From positions 1 to 51,124 of the forward strand of contig NZ_BDDT01000021.1 in assembly GCF_001661495.1 (NCBI RefSeq): a stretch of DNA of 51,124 nucleotides. Direction: 5' to 3'. Position numbers and translations under genes: made by a program. This document shows, in pieces, positions 33,791 to 42,262 of this stretch. The notes under the pieces were generated by a model. The model did no database searches and was not told the DNA's origin. It saw nothing but the letters and a program-made list of their open reading frames with translations. Position 1 is the stretch's first letter; each line of letters begins with the position of its first letter. This stretch comes from Pseudoalteromonas prydzensis (GTDB taxonomy: Bacteria > Pseudomonadota > Gammaproteobacteria > Enterobacterales > Alteromonadaceae).

Positions 33791-34840
33791 TTAAGTGTCT
33801 TGTGTTAGTGAAACATGCCACAGGCACTGTGTTAATTGCTTTAACTGTATCTCTTTTCCTAATATGTGTTTAATAACATTTATATTGGTTATTGTATGCA
33901 AGCTAGGTTTAGTTGTTGTAAAGCTGCCGCTTCCTGCCAGTGCAATGGGCAGTAATAATTGGTCGGCTAAATACTCTTCAACCGCCGCCTGAGATTGAAT
34001 AAATACATTGACTCTGCCTGCTGCGCGTTTTGCTACATTTTGTGCTGATAATCCTTTTTCTCCCCTGACCTCAAAAACAGAACGATGCGTTTCACTATCA
34101 ATACCTAATTGAAAACTGTTACCCGGGCCTGGGGTGATCACGTTTTGCACAAGGCTTGGTGCATCGTGCCAATTGAGGACTTTTTTAGCTGTGTTAATTT
34201 CGCGCTGCCCTATGCTTGATGGCAGTGAGCTTACTAGTGCCGTTAGAGAGCAATTATTCGTTTGTTTAGCAAAGAGAGCACCAGCAGTAGTTAACTTAAT
34301 TGGCTTAAGCTTTGTTGTTGGTTGAACGCTTATTTGCCACTTTCCACCGCCTGCAGGATAAAACCCGAGTGCTGTCGTTTTAATCTGGCAATCAACACCC
34401 ATGCGTTTCAGTATGGGCAAAAATGACTGTTCTAAAAAGCACAAAGAAGGTGACATTCCATTATGTGTGCCGCCTTCAAATGTGACGGTTGAGCAGTTTG
34501 GTGCCAGTGCCAATACAGGTAAAATTGTTTGGCATACCAATACGGTGCTGCCTGCGCTACCAATGGCAAAATTAAAGTTACCGGCTTTTATTTTGCCCGG
34601 CGAAAAGCGAATATGCGTTGAGCCAAGTTCAACGCCTTCAATACTGGCACCACAAATCTCTTGTGCCGCTAAAACACATGTCAGGTGTTGACGTAATAGC
34701 CCTGTTTTGTTTCTACCTGCTCTTATATTGTAAAGTTCAATATTTTGCTGGGTCAAAATAGAGAGTGTTAGGGCGGTTCTTAATACTTGGCCGCCGCCTT
34801 CACCTTGTGAGCCATCTATTTTTATAAATTGTGTGGTCAT
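33791..34840 (-). CDS. rtcA: RtcA, RNA 3'-terminal phosphate cyclase
   Basis: 349 residues. Family features: GSQGEGGGQVLRTALTLS, RAGRNKTGLLRQHL, FEGGTHNGMSPS and, near the C-terminus, SLHTITNI with the His that is adenylylated. It converts RNA 3'-phosphates to 2',3'-cyclic phosphates with ATP, giving RtcB a substrate. It is directly downstream of rtcB (10 bp), the usual rtcBA order. Confidence 0.95.
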   Translation of the reverse strand: MTTQFIKIDGSQGEGGGQVLRTALTLSILTQQNIELYNIRAGRNKTGLLRQHLTCVLAAQEICGASIEGVELGSTHIRFSPGKIKAGNFNFAIGSAGSTVLVCQTILPVLALAPNCSTVTFEGGTHNGMSPSLCFLEQSFLPILKRMGVDCQIKTTALGFYPAGGGKWQISVQPTTKLKPIKLTTAGALFAKQTNNCSLTALVSSLPSSIGQREINTAKKVLNWHDAPSLVQNVITPGPGNSFQLGIDSETHRSVFEVRGEKGLSAQNVAKRAAGRVNVFIQSQAAVEEYLADQLLLPIALAGSGSFTTTKPSLHTITNINVIKHILGKEIQLKQLTQCLWHVSLTQDT

Positions 34841-34850
34841 ATAATTATCT

Positions 34851-36074
34851 TTATCCTTTTACACAAACTATTTGTTTTAAGGTATAAACCACCTCAACTA
34901 AGTCTTTTTGTGCTGTCATTACTTTTTCAATATCTTTGTATGCGTGAGGGATTTCATCAATAACAGCGGCATCTTTTCTGCACTCTACGCCTTGTGTGGC
35001 GGCAATTTGATCTTCAACGCTGTACACCTTCTTGGCTTTTGTTCTAGACATAACCCGGCCTGCACCATGGCTACAGCTATTAAAGCTTTCAGGGTTTCCT
35101 AAACCACGAACAATAAAAGATCGTGCGCCCATATTGCCTGGAATAATGCCCATTTCCCCTTTTTCAGCTCTTACTGCCCCTTTACGTGTTACAAAGCAGT
35201 CTTTACCAAAGTGATGCTCACGGGAAATATAATTATGGTGGCAATTTACTGCAAGTTCATGAGTTGAGAACGCTACAGGTATTTGCTTACGTAATGCTGC
35301 TATGGCATTAAACATCATAATTTCGCGGTTTTTGGCGGCAAAGTCTTGTGCCCATTCAACCGCTTCAACGTAATCATCAAAAAAGTCACTGCCTTCTTCA
35401 AGGTAAGCTAAATCCATATCGGGTAGATTGATTTGATGGCGCTGCATTTCTTTTTTGGCTAACTCAATAAAATACGTCCCAATACGGTTACCCACGCCAC
35501 GGCTGCCAGAGTGCAGCATGATCCATACAATATCGTGCTCATCTAAACACAGCTCTAAAAAGTGATTGCCTGTTCCCATTGTACCTAAATGGTTTACATG
35601 ATTGCTCTTTTTTATTGCAGGGTGTTTTTCACAAATAAGTTCAAACCGCGCCTGTAATTTTAGCCATTCACCCGCCACTATATCGGGTATGTTATGCCAT
35701 GCACCTCTATCTGCTTTGCCTCTATTGCTGGTTCTGCCATGCGGGACTGCTGACTCAAAAGCATGTCTAATCGCCAACAAGTTATCAGGTAGTTGGCTTG
35801 CTGTTAAAGTTGTTTTAGTGGCGACCATTCCACAGCCAATATCAACACCCACTGCGGCGGGAATAACCGCATTTACTGATGGTATAACACTGCCAATGGT
35901 TGCGCCTTTACCTAAATGCACGTCTGGCATCACGGCAATATGTGAATGCACTAAGGGCATACGTGCAATATTGTTTAGTTGTTGTTGGGCTTGCTCTTCA
36001 AAAGGGACGCCTTTGGTCCATGCTTTAATTGGTACACTACCTTGGTTTTCGATTACGTTATAATTTTTACACAT
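34851..36074 (-). CDS. rtcB: RtcB, 3'-phosphate/5'-OH RNA ligase
   Basis: 407 residues from the ATG at 36074, which follows GAGGAAAAAACGA; a TTG five codons upstream overlaps that ribosome binding site and is less likely. Motifs: VGVDIGCGMVATK with the metal Cys, GTMGTGNHFLELC, LHSGSRGVGN and NSCSHGAGRVMSR with the guanylylated His. It lies between the slipin and rtcA genes in the RtcR-controlled operon and is the second RtcB-type ligase in the window. Confidence 0.95.
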   Translation of the reverse strand: MCKNYNVIENQGSVPIKAWTKGVPFEEQAQQQLNNIARMPLVHSHIAVMPDVHLGKGATIGSVIPSVNAVIPAAVGVDIGCGMVATKTTLTASQLPDNLLAIRHAFESAVPHGRTSNRGKADRGAWHNIPDIVAGEWLKLQARFELICEKHPAIKKSNHVNHLGTMGTGNHFLELCLDEHDIVWIMLHSGSRGVGNRIGTYFIELAKKEMQRHQINLPDMDLAYLEEGSDFFDDYVEAVEWAQDFAAKNREIMMFNAIAALRKQIPVAFSTHELAVNCHHNYISREHHFGKDCFVTRKGAVRAEKGEMGIIPGNMGARSFIVRGLGNPESFNSCSHGAGRVMSRTKAKKVYSVEDQIAATQGVECRKDAAVIDEIPHAYKDIEKVMTAQKDLVEVVYTLKQIVCVKG

Positions 36075-36126
36075 TCGTTTTTTCCTCAATTCTTTTCATT
36101 ATTACTTTTTGCGTAACGCTTTCTGG

Positions 36127-37296
36127 TTAGGCTATTTTTACTGCGCCGTTCATTAATCCTTCTAATCCACCGTACACAGTCAGATTGTTTATTCGTTCGG
36201 CGACTTTTTCTAATGCTTCCAGCTCTTTTAAACGCATTAGTGTTGGGTTGTTTTCAATCATTTTTGCAGTGTTATGTAAGCTTCTGGTTGCTGACGTTTC
36301 TTCGCGTCTTTTAATTACATTGGCTTCTGCTGCTTTTTGCGCTTCAACTACTTGGTTTAATATTATTTTCATTTCACCTGGCAAAATAATGTCTTTTACA
36401 CCTACGTTCGCAAGGGTGATACCAATGTCTGTTAAAGACTGTGCAACCAGCTCTTTCACAGTTTCATTTACGTACAACTTATCCAAAAGGATATCATCGA
36501 GCGACTTGGTGCCAACGGCTTCACGTAATGCTAACTGCAACGCTTTGTAGACAAAGTCATTCACGTTATCAACGCTTCGCGCTGCAAGCTGAGCGTCATG
36601 TACTTTAATATTGGCACTCAAATTAATGCGTAAGCTTACGCGGTCTTTACTGAGGATCTCTTGTCCTGAGATCTCGAGTAACTGTGTTCTGCAATCAAAG
36701 GTTTTTAATTCAATCTCATGATTAAATTGCCAAAAACCGTAATGACCAGGTGTTAGTTGTTTTAATAGCTGACCATTTACATACAGTAAACCAATGTGCT
36801 CTTTTGCTATGTTTAAATCCGCAATCGGTTTAACCGCAACAGTACGTTCACTTTTAATTAAACGTGACGCTGTATTTGCGCCAGCACGGTTAATTAAAAA
36901 AAGCGTTTTATCATCTAGGGCTATTTCTTCGTCGATAGATACTTTCTCTAGTCGAATATCACCCGCGTCTTGCCATAGATATAATTGTTCGCTAGGTGCG
37001 ACGATCCCTTCAAGTAGGTCATTAACGTACAACAGGCCCACTTCCGTGTTACTTAGCTTACAGTGAAAAATATGTTCATTTAGCTGTGGATTATTTCGAT
37101 ACAGCCTTTCAGCATTTTGTTCTGAAAAGTACAGTGTGTTTATATCAAAATACTCAAACGATAATTCATTTTTAAAATCCCAACGTTTATGTTTTCCAGG
37201 TGTGAGTACATCTATTAGTTGTTGATTTTTGTACACAAGCACTCTTTGGTTTTCAGTGATCTCGACTATTTTTTGAAACAACTTTTTGCTTAACAT
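36127..37296 (-). CDS. Slipin-type SPFH/band 7 protein
   Basis: 389 residues. The band 7/SPFH domain occupies about residues 150-340 (LNIAKEHIGLLYVNGQ to the VEAQKAAEANVIKRREE helix). The first 140 residues form a repeat-like beta region similar to the start of the SPFH domain (RVLVYKNQQLIDVLTPGKH). No N-terminal hydrophobic anchor is evident, unlike typical stomatins. Slipins are recurrent partners in RtcR-controlled rtc operons. The role is unknown, perhaps scaffolding. It is the first protein gene of the operon, after the two tRNA-like sequences. Confidence 0.85.
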   Translation of the reverse strand: MLSKKLFQKIVEITENQRVLVYKNQQLIDVLTPGKHKRWDFKNELSFEYFDINTLYFSEQNAERLYRNNPQLNEHIFHCKLSNTEVGLLYVNDLLEGIVAPSEQLYLWQDAGDIRLEKVSIDEEIALDDKTLFLINRAGANTASRLIKSERTVAVKPIADLNIAKEHIGLLYVNGQLLKQLTPGHYGFWQFNHEIELKTFDCRTQLLEISGQEILSKDRVSLRINLSANIKVHDAQLAARSVDNVNDFVYKALQLALREAVGTKSLDDILLDKLYVNETVKELVAQSLTDIGITLANVGVKDIILPGEMKIILNQVVEAQKAAEANVIKRREETSATRSLHNTAKMIENNPTLMRLKELEALEKVAERINNLTVYGGLEGLMNGAVKIA

Positions 37297-37475
37297 TTTA
37301 AATTCCTTATTGTTTTTACTTCCCTTAAATTAAGGGGTTAGTAAGAGTTAAATACTTGTTTAATAAAAGCCCAAAACTGCATAGCGATGGGGAGCGTCCA
37401 GCTTGCCACCGTTCATTCGCCTGAGGCGTTTACTAAGCATTGGTAATAACGACTTACTAACGTTTTTATATCTAT
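37297..37475 (-). promoter_or_regulatory. Untranslated region between tRNA-like B and the slipin gene
   Basis: 179 bp of predicted 5' leader. A palindrome CCCTTAATTTAAGGG (about 37323-37337) lies just before the ribosome binding site (AAGGA) of the slipin gene. A CGCCTCAGGCG hairpin is near 37420. Both could separate the tRNA-like RNAs from the mRNA or affect translation. Confidence 0.4.
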
Positions 37476-37544
37476 ATTTAGGGTGGGACTTGAACCCACA
37501 ACAGGCGGTATAACCGCTGCTCTACCAGTTGAGCTACCTTTAAA
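37476..37544 (-). ncRNA. tRNA-like sequence B in the rtc operon leader
   Basis: On the minus strand: D arm GCTC-AACTGGTA-GAGC and T arm GTGGG-TTCAAGT-CCCAC are intact. The acceptor pairs TTT and AGG with CCT and AAA around a bulge of two A. Between the D and T arms are only 19 nt, against about 23 in a normal tRNA, with GCGG-TTATA-CCGC as a 4-bp stem and 5-nt loop. No CCA is encoded after the acceptor. It is not a translation-competent tRNA by inspection; it looks like a tRNA mimic or decoy, or a decayed tRNA. Confidence 0.75.
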
Positions 37545-37550
37545 GGGTAT

Positions 37551-37619
37551 TATTAAGGAAGGATTCGAACCTTCGCACACGGCAATGAACCGTTGCTCTA
37601 CCTCTGAGCTACTTTAATA
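37551..37619 (-). ncRNA. tRNA-like sequence A in the rtc operon leader
   Basis: On the minus strand: D arm GCTC-AGAGGTA-GAGC and T arm GAAGG-TTCGAAT-CCTTC are intact. The acceptor pairs TATT and AAG with CTT and AATA around one bulged A. The anticodon-like hairpin ACGG-TTCATTG-CCGT has a 4-bp stem and a 7-nt loop with CAT at the anticodon position. Only 20 nt separate the D and T arms. No CCA is encoded. It starts about 80 nt after the sigma-54 start site and is 6 bp from the second copy; both are 69 nt long, suggesting a duplicated functional element. Confidence 0.78.
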
Positions 37620-37708
37620 GTTGTTTGATTGGGAATACGCGGCAACAGTGTTGAGCGCACCAGAGTGACTTTTTGAATCACACCTAATTAATCAGACTCC
37701 TAGGTAAA

Positions 37709-37726
37709 TACAAGTCATGTGCCAGT
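37709..37726 (-). promoter_or_regulatory. Sigma-54 promoter of the rtc operon
   Basis: On the minus strand TGGCAC (37724-37719), five bases, then TTGTA matches the -24/-12 consensus of sigma-54. Transcription would start near 37700, before both tRNA-like sequences. The divergent neighbour RtcR is a sigma-54 activator with GAFTGA, so promoter and activator fit. An AT-rich stretch with two GTTTTTAAG repeats (about 37750-37775) upstream is the likely activator-binding region. Confidence 0.85.
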
Positions 37727-37861
37727 TTTGTTTAAATATTTTTATTTGTTTTTAAGTTGTTGTTTTTAAGACTTAAATTAACTAAATTTGTGTGTTTCTA
37801 GCTGTTGCGCTTGATAGATCTTTCGTTATTTTGTATTGTTTTGTGTAGTGTTTTTATCCAT

Positions 37862-39499
37862 ATGGATACGGTTGTGAAAGATACAGTAGTCGTTAGCTTA
37901 ATTGGTACGCAGTTAGATTATGTCGGTAAGAGAGTCGATCGATGGGCTAAGTGGCGGCCTAATATAAGTTTATGTAGTCAAGATAATCTAATCGTTAACC
38001 AGCTACATATGCTGCATGACAATCACAGTAGTCGCCTTGCTAATAATGTTGCAGTGGATATTGAGTCTGTCTCTCCTGAAACTAATGTGCAGTTGCACCA
38101 GCTTAATTTTAGCGATCCGTGGGACTTTGAAGAAGTGTATGCCAAGCTCTTTGATTGGTGTTCACACTACACTTTTGATACTGATAAAAACGATTACTTA
38201 TTTCATATCACAACGGGTACGCATGTTGTGCAAATATGCAGTTACTTGCTTACAGAAAGCCGGCACTTTCCAGGGCGTTTGATTCAAACATCACCAGATC
38301 ATAATAACAATAATAAATCGATAGGGCGTATACAGATCATCGATTTGGATTTATCTAAGTATGATCAATTAGCTACGCGGTTTGATATTGAGCATCAGCA
38401 AGGTAAGGAGTTTTTAAAAGGCGGTATAGAAACTAAAAATATTTTCTTTAATCAACTGATCACACAAATAGAAAAAGTAGCAATTCGCTCACACGATCCC
38501 ATGCTTTTAACTGGGCCTACTGGGGCGGGTAAGAGCCAGCTTGCAACCCGTATATTTCAATTAAAGAAAAAGCGTTCAATGCTAAAAGGCACGTTGGTTT
38601 CTGTAAATTGTGCCACTTTAAAAGGCGAGAATGCCATGGCTGCGTTATTTGGTCACACAAAAGGTGCATTTACTGGCGCGCTTCAAGCAAGAGATGGGTT
38701 TTTATTGAGCGCACATGATGGCGTACTTTTTTTAGATGAAATCGGCGAGCTGGGATTAGAAGAGCAAGCAATGCTGCTGCATGCTCTTGAAAATAAAACT
38801 TTTCACCCAGTTGGTAGCGATACACCTGTTCAAAGCAATTTTCAGTTGATTGCAGGTACCAATAGAGATTTAAAAAAAGAGATAGCTCAAGGTCATTTTA
38901 GAAGTGACTTGTTTGCTCGTATTAACCTGTGGGAATACGAATTACCAGCACTGAAAGATCGAAAAGAAGATATTCCAGCAAATATTGATTATGAAGTTGA
39001 TCTCTATACTAAAAAAATGGGGGATCGCGTGCAATTTAATAAAGAAGCTAAAAATGCCTTCATTGGTTTTGCCACTTCAAACGAGGCATTATGGACTGGC
39101 AACTTTCGTGATTTGAGCTCTGCAATTACAAGATTATGCACATTGGCTGATTCTTCACGTATCACAGTAGAAGATGTGAAAGATGAAATAGATCGCTTAA
39201 AGCAAGCTTGGTATCCGCAAAATCAACAGTTAGCGTCGACTGTCCTTTGTGATTATCTTGAAAATACTCAGATAGAAGAGTTAGATAACTTTGATATTAA
39301 TCAGCTTAGCCACGTACTTACTACCTGCCAGCGTCACAATAGTATGGCATCAGCTGGCAGGGAGTTATTTAATGTAAGCCGCAGGCTTAAATCTCAAGCC
39401 AATGATTCAAGCCGTTTGCAAAAATATTTAAGTAAATTTGGTTTGAAGTGGAGTGATATCTCGCCTAAATCAAAACAACTGCAGGTTAAAGCCACATAA
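37862..39499 (+). CDS. rtcR: RtcR, CARF-domain sigma-54 activator of RNA repair
   Basis: 545 residues from the ATG at 37862; an upstream in-frame start adds 19 hydrophobic residues without homology. The N-terminal CARF-like ligand domain (about 1-180) includes VVVSLIGTQLD and FHITTGTHVVQIC. The AAA+ domain has Walker A GPTGAGKS (about 218-225), GAFTGA (about 268-273) and Walker B FLDEIGEL. The C-terminus holds a helix-turn-helix-like region. In characterised systems damaged tRNA pieces bind the CARF domain and trigger expression of the rtc genes; the facing sigma-54 promoter supports this here. Confidence 0.94.
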   Translation: MDTVVKDTVVVSLIGTQLDYVGKRVDRWAKWRPNISLCSQDNLIVNQLHMLHDNHSSRLANNVAVDIESVSPETNVQLHQLNFSDPWDFEEVYAKLFDWCSHYTFDTDKNDYLFHITTGTHVVQICSYLLTESRHFPGRLIQTSPDHNNNNKSIGRIQIIDLDLSKYDQLATRFDIEHQQGKEFLKGGIETKNIFFNQLITQIEKVAIRSHDPMLLTGPTGAGKSQLATRIFQLKKKRSMLKGTLVSVNCATLKGENAMAALFGHTKGAFTGALQARDGFLLSAHDGVLFLDEIGELGLEEQAMLLHALENKTFHPVGSDTPVQSNFQLIAGTNRDLKKEIAQGHFRSDLFARINLWEYELPALKDRKEDIPANIDYEVDLYTKKMGDRVQFNKEAKNAFIGFATSNEALWTGNFRDLSSAITRLCTLADSSRITVEDVKDEIDRLKQAWYPQNQQLASTVLCDYLENTQIEELDNFDINQLSHVLTTCQRHNSMASAGRELFNVSRRLKSQANDSSRLQKYLSKFGLKWSDISPKSKQLQVKAT

Positions 39500-39721
39500 C
39501 TTATCCCGATGCATAATTATTGTGTAGCTGCGGATTAAATACGCAATCAAGTGGTTTGCGACTACTATTTAAGCAGTTAGCTTGTTGATTGTTAAAATAA
39601 AGGTTTTTGCTAGTGACAAGCCAGTAAAAACTTTTTATACTGCAACCCGCTTTAGTCGCTTAGGTGGTTAAACGCTTCTAAAATTTAGCCTTTGTTTTAA
39701 AAACACATGCTAATACAAAAT
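39500..39721. other. Region between rtcR and the tRNA gene
   Basis: 222 bp, AT-rich, without gene or clear terminator. It must carry the promoter of the tRNA gene; I could not assign one with confidence. Confidence 0.3.
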
Positions 39722-39798
39722 GGCCCCTTAGCTCAGTTGGTTAGAGCACACGACTCATAATCGTTAGGTCCCCAGTTCAAGTCTGGGAGGGGCCACCA
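39722..39798 (+). tRNA. tRNA with CAU anticodon, probably tRNA-Ile2
   Basis: A complete cloverleaf of 77 nt with encoded CCA. Acceptor GGCCCCT pairs with AGGGGCC; the anticodon arm CGACT-CATAA-TCG has CAT. The acceptor and D-arm sequence are those of the minor isoleucine tRNA whose C34 is changed to lysidine, rather than elongator Met. It differs clearly from the two tRNA-like sequences at 37.5 kb, which are shorter and lack CCA. The downstream DNA to 43.4 kb looks like an inserted island. Confidence 0.93.
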
Positions 39799-40222
39799 TT
39801 TTACAAGCTTCCCAAGTAAATAACTACTAACATAAATTACCCTGTGCTACTTTTTATTCTAGTAGTTGGATAGCTTATCTTGAATATTAAATTTTAGTTT
39901 ATGCTAATAACTCTAGTATCAGCTGTGATGCTAGTTGTATTTAGCTATACTGATTTCCTCTAACGAGAAACAATTGATAGCATAACCGCATATAGCTTGT
40001 GAGTAAAAAGTTTGTAATCTATACGTTAAACATCAGTATGATAGCTTAAAACACAGTTTTACTAATATTCTAAACAGCTAACAAGTCATGGAATTAATCT
40101 TGGAAACTCTAAGAGTGGAATTTAGTCATGAATCAATTTTTCGTTAAATAGTTAAGTTTCTTTTGTTGACAGAATGGCTGTGTTGTATATGTTAAGTCAA
40201 AACCCAATAACAAGAGCTAAGA
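39799..40222. other. Region between the tRNA and the helicase gene
   Basis: 424 bp of AT-rich non-coding DNA. The promoter at 40166-40193 is its only clear element. I saw no repeated tRNA 3' end. Confidence 0.4.
40166..40193 (+). promoter_or_regulatory. Likely sigma-70 promoter of the helicase gene
   Basis: A consensus -35 box TTGACA (40166-40171) is followed after 16 bp by TATGTT (40188-40193), about 30 bp before the helicase ATG. Confidence 0.6.
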
Positions 40223-42262
40223 ATGTCTAATAGTTTTTTTTATCTCCATGCTGAACCAAAACATGCCAATAGTGACTTTATTAATCAATTGGAAGCTTAT
40301 GCGGAAAAAAGTTTAAAGCAGGTGTATGTTGTTAATAAACCTTTGGTTCATAGTAAGTATACATATGATTACGAAGGTGGTTTGATAGTCCTTATTCCTG
40401 ATCACAAGATCATGATTTTAGACTTTGGTGAAGATGATGAGGCTTTTGAAGATTATCATTTAGATGTAGTTGAGGATCTCAGTTCTATCTCAGATACATA
40501 TGAATATAAAGATGTTTTAGGCCGTTCTCGCAAGTGGAGCAAAGAAATTGTTTATCATTCCGAACAATCACTTATTCAAACACCTCAAACGCTTCAGCAG
40601 TTATTACAAAAAAATAAGTTAGATGAGCCTCTTTTAAGGAAAAAGTCAGAGTTACTAATCTCTCTTTTTACTGGTAGCATAAATGATATAGAAAGGGTTA
40701 AAGAGGGAATCCCTGAGAACATTCTCGACAAAATAAAACAAAAAATAATTTTGTTTGATGGTGAGCAGACAAGGTTTGTCTATCAAGAAAAAATAAAAGA
40801 TTTAGTTCGAATTCAAGGTTTATCTGGCACAGGTAAGACTGAGCTTTTGCTGCATAAATTAAAAGATATATATATAAATAAAGTTGATTCTAAAATTTTA
40901 TTAACATGTCACAATAAAATCTTAGCTTCCAGCCTCAGTAAGCGGATCCCTGAATTCTTTAATTTTATGAAAGTCACGCAACAAATAGAATGGCGAGAGC
41001 GCTTGTGGTGTGTGCATGCTTGGGGGTCTCAGTCTGATATTAATTCAGGTACTTATAGATACATTTGTGGAAAATACTCTATACCTTTCTTTTCTTTTTC
41101 ATATTCTAGGCCTTTTTCAATGGTCTGTAGAATGGCTATTGAAGAACTAAAAAAGGTTGATATTGAGAAAGTGGGATATGCATTTGATTATGTTTTAATT
41201 GATGAAAGTCAGGACTTCCCAGCGGAGTTTATAGAATTGTGTCAGATGGTAACTAAAGAAACTGTTTATGTTGCCGGTGATATATTTCAAAGTATTTTCG
41301 ATGAAAATATTGTAAGTGAAATAAAACCAAATTTTTTATTAAGTAAGTGCTATAGAACTGATCCTAAAACTCTTATGTTTGCCCATGGCCTTGGAATGGG
41401 ATTGTTTGAAGATAAAAAGCTTAGATGGTTAAACGATGAGCAGTGGCAAGCTTGCGGCTATGAAGTAGATAAAGTAAATAATGGTCAAGTATACAGGCTT
41501 AAAAGAGAACCCTTAAGGCGATTTGAAGATTTAAAAGAGCATAATATACAAAGCATGAATATTGTGAAATTTAATAATCGTTTTCAAATACATAGCCGTG
41601 TTGTTGAACTAATTGAGAACTTAAGATTAAACAACCCTACTCTAGAGCCTGATGATATTGGTATTGTTTTTACTTTAAGTAATAAAGTTGGTTACAAGCT
41701 TGCCGATGAGCTTGAGCAAATTGTTGAAGAGAGGTTTGGCTGGAAGTTAAATAAAGCTTATGAATCAAAGCATAAGGTTAAAGGGGAGTTATTCATAAGT
41801 AATAAAAATAATGTAAAAGGACTAGAGTTCCCATTTGTTATATGTATTTCTGATTTTATCTCAAATGCTAAACATGAAAGAAATGCACTATATATGTTAT
41901 TAACTCGCTCGTTTATACAATCGTTTTTATTAATCCCAGAGTCAATAAGTCAGAGCGAAGACCTGAAGCTTGCTTCACTTGAGTCTGGATTAGAAACTAT
42001 CGAGAAAAATGACTATATCGAAGTAATTTGTCCTTCAGAAGAAGAGAAACAATTAATTAATACAAATATTGAATACGATGATCAAACTCAGTCTGCTTAT
42101 GAAATTGCTGAGGCAGTATTTGATGAGCTAGATGTGCCATCATTGTGGAGAGATCCTATTAGAGGGCTTATTACAAATATATCTGTAGAGGATATAACCT
42201 ATGATGCAGTGAAAAAATTAGTTGAGGTAAATATGGAAACGTTAGCGATTCACAGACAATGA
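40223..42262 (+). CDS. Superfamily 1 helicase-like ATPase (679 aa)
   Basis: The first 180 residues are a unique N-terminal domain. Walker A is GLSGTGKT (199-206), the Walker B/DEAQ-like motif is VLIDESQDF (about 324-332), AGDIFQSIFD is motif III-like, and NNVKGLEFPFVICI plus ALYMLLTRS are UvrD-type motifs V and VI. The protein is therefore a UvrD/Rep-like ATPase, probably active. Its stop overlaps the start of the partner gene (ATGA), so the two form an operon. Position beside a tRNA and an integrase fragment suggests a defence island; the exact system is not recognised. Confidence 0.85.
   Translation: MSNSFFYLHAEPKHANSDFINQLEAYAEKSLKQVYVVNKPLVHSKYTYDYEGGLIVLIPDHKIMILDFGEDDEAFEDYHLDVVEDLSSISDTYEYKDVLGRSRKWSKEIVYHSEQSLIQTPQTLQQLLQKNKLDEPLLRKKSELLISLFTGSINDIERVKEGIPENILDKIKQKIILFDGEQTRFVYQEKIKDLVRIQGLSGTGKTELLLHKLKDIYINKVDSKILLTCHNKILASSLSKRIPEFFNFMKVTQQIEWRERLWCVHAWGSQSDINSGTYRYICGKYSIPFFSFSYSRPFSMVCRMAIEELKKVDIEKVGYAFDYVLIDESQDFPAEFIELCQMVTKETVYVAGDIFQSIFDENIVSEIKPNFLLSKCYRTDPKTLMFAHGLGMGLFEDKKLRWLNDEQWQACGYEVDKVNNGQVYRLKREPLRRFEDLKEHNIQSMNIVKFNNRFQIHSRVVELIENLRLNNPTLEPDDIGIVFTLSNKVGYKLADELEQIVEERFGWKLNKAYESKHKVKGELFISNKNNVKGLEFPFVICISDFISNAKHERNALYMLLTRSFIQSFLLIPESISQSEDLKLASLESGLETIEKNDYIEVICPSEEEKQLINTNIEYDDQTQSAYEIAEAVFDELDVPSLWRDPIRGLITNISVEDITYDAVKKLVEVNMETLAIHRQ

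Noticed and set aside
37476..37619. Reading the two tRNA-like sequences as ordinary functional tRNA genes
   Set aside because: Acceptor stems are bulged, the anticodon regions are 3-4 nt short, B has only a 5-nt anticodon loop, and no CCA is encoded, unlike the normal tRNA at 39722.
39722..39798. Calling this tRNA elongator Met from its CAU anticodon
   Set aside because: The GGCCCCT acceptor and flanking sequence match the minor isoleucine tRNA better; Met remains possible but less likely.
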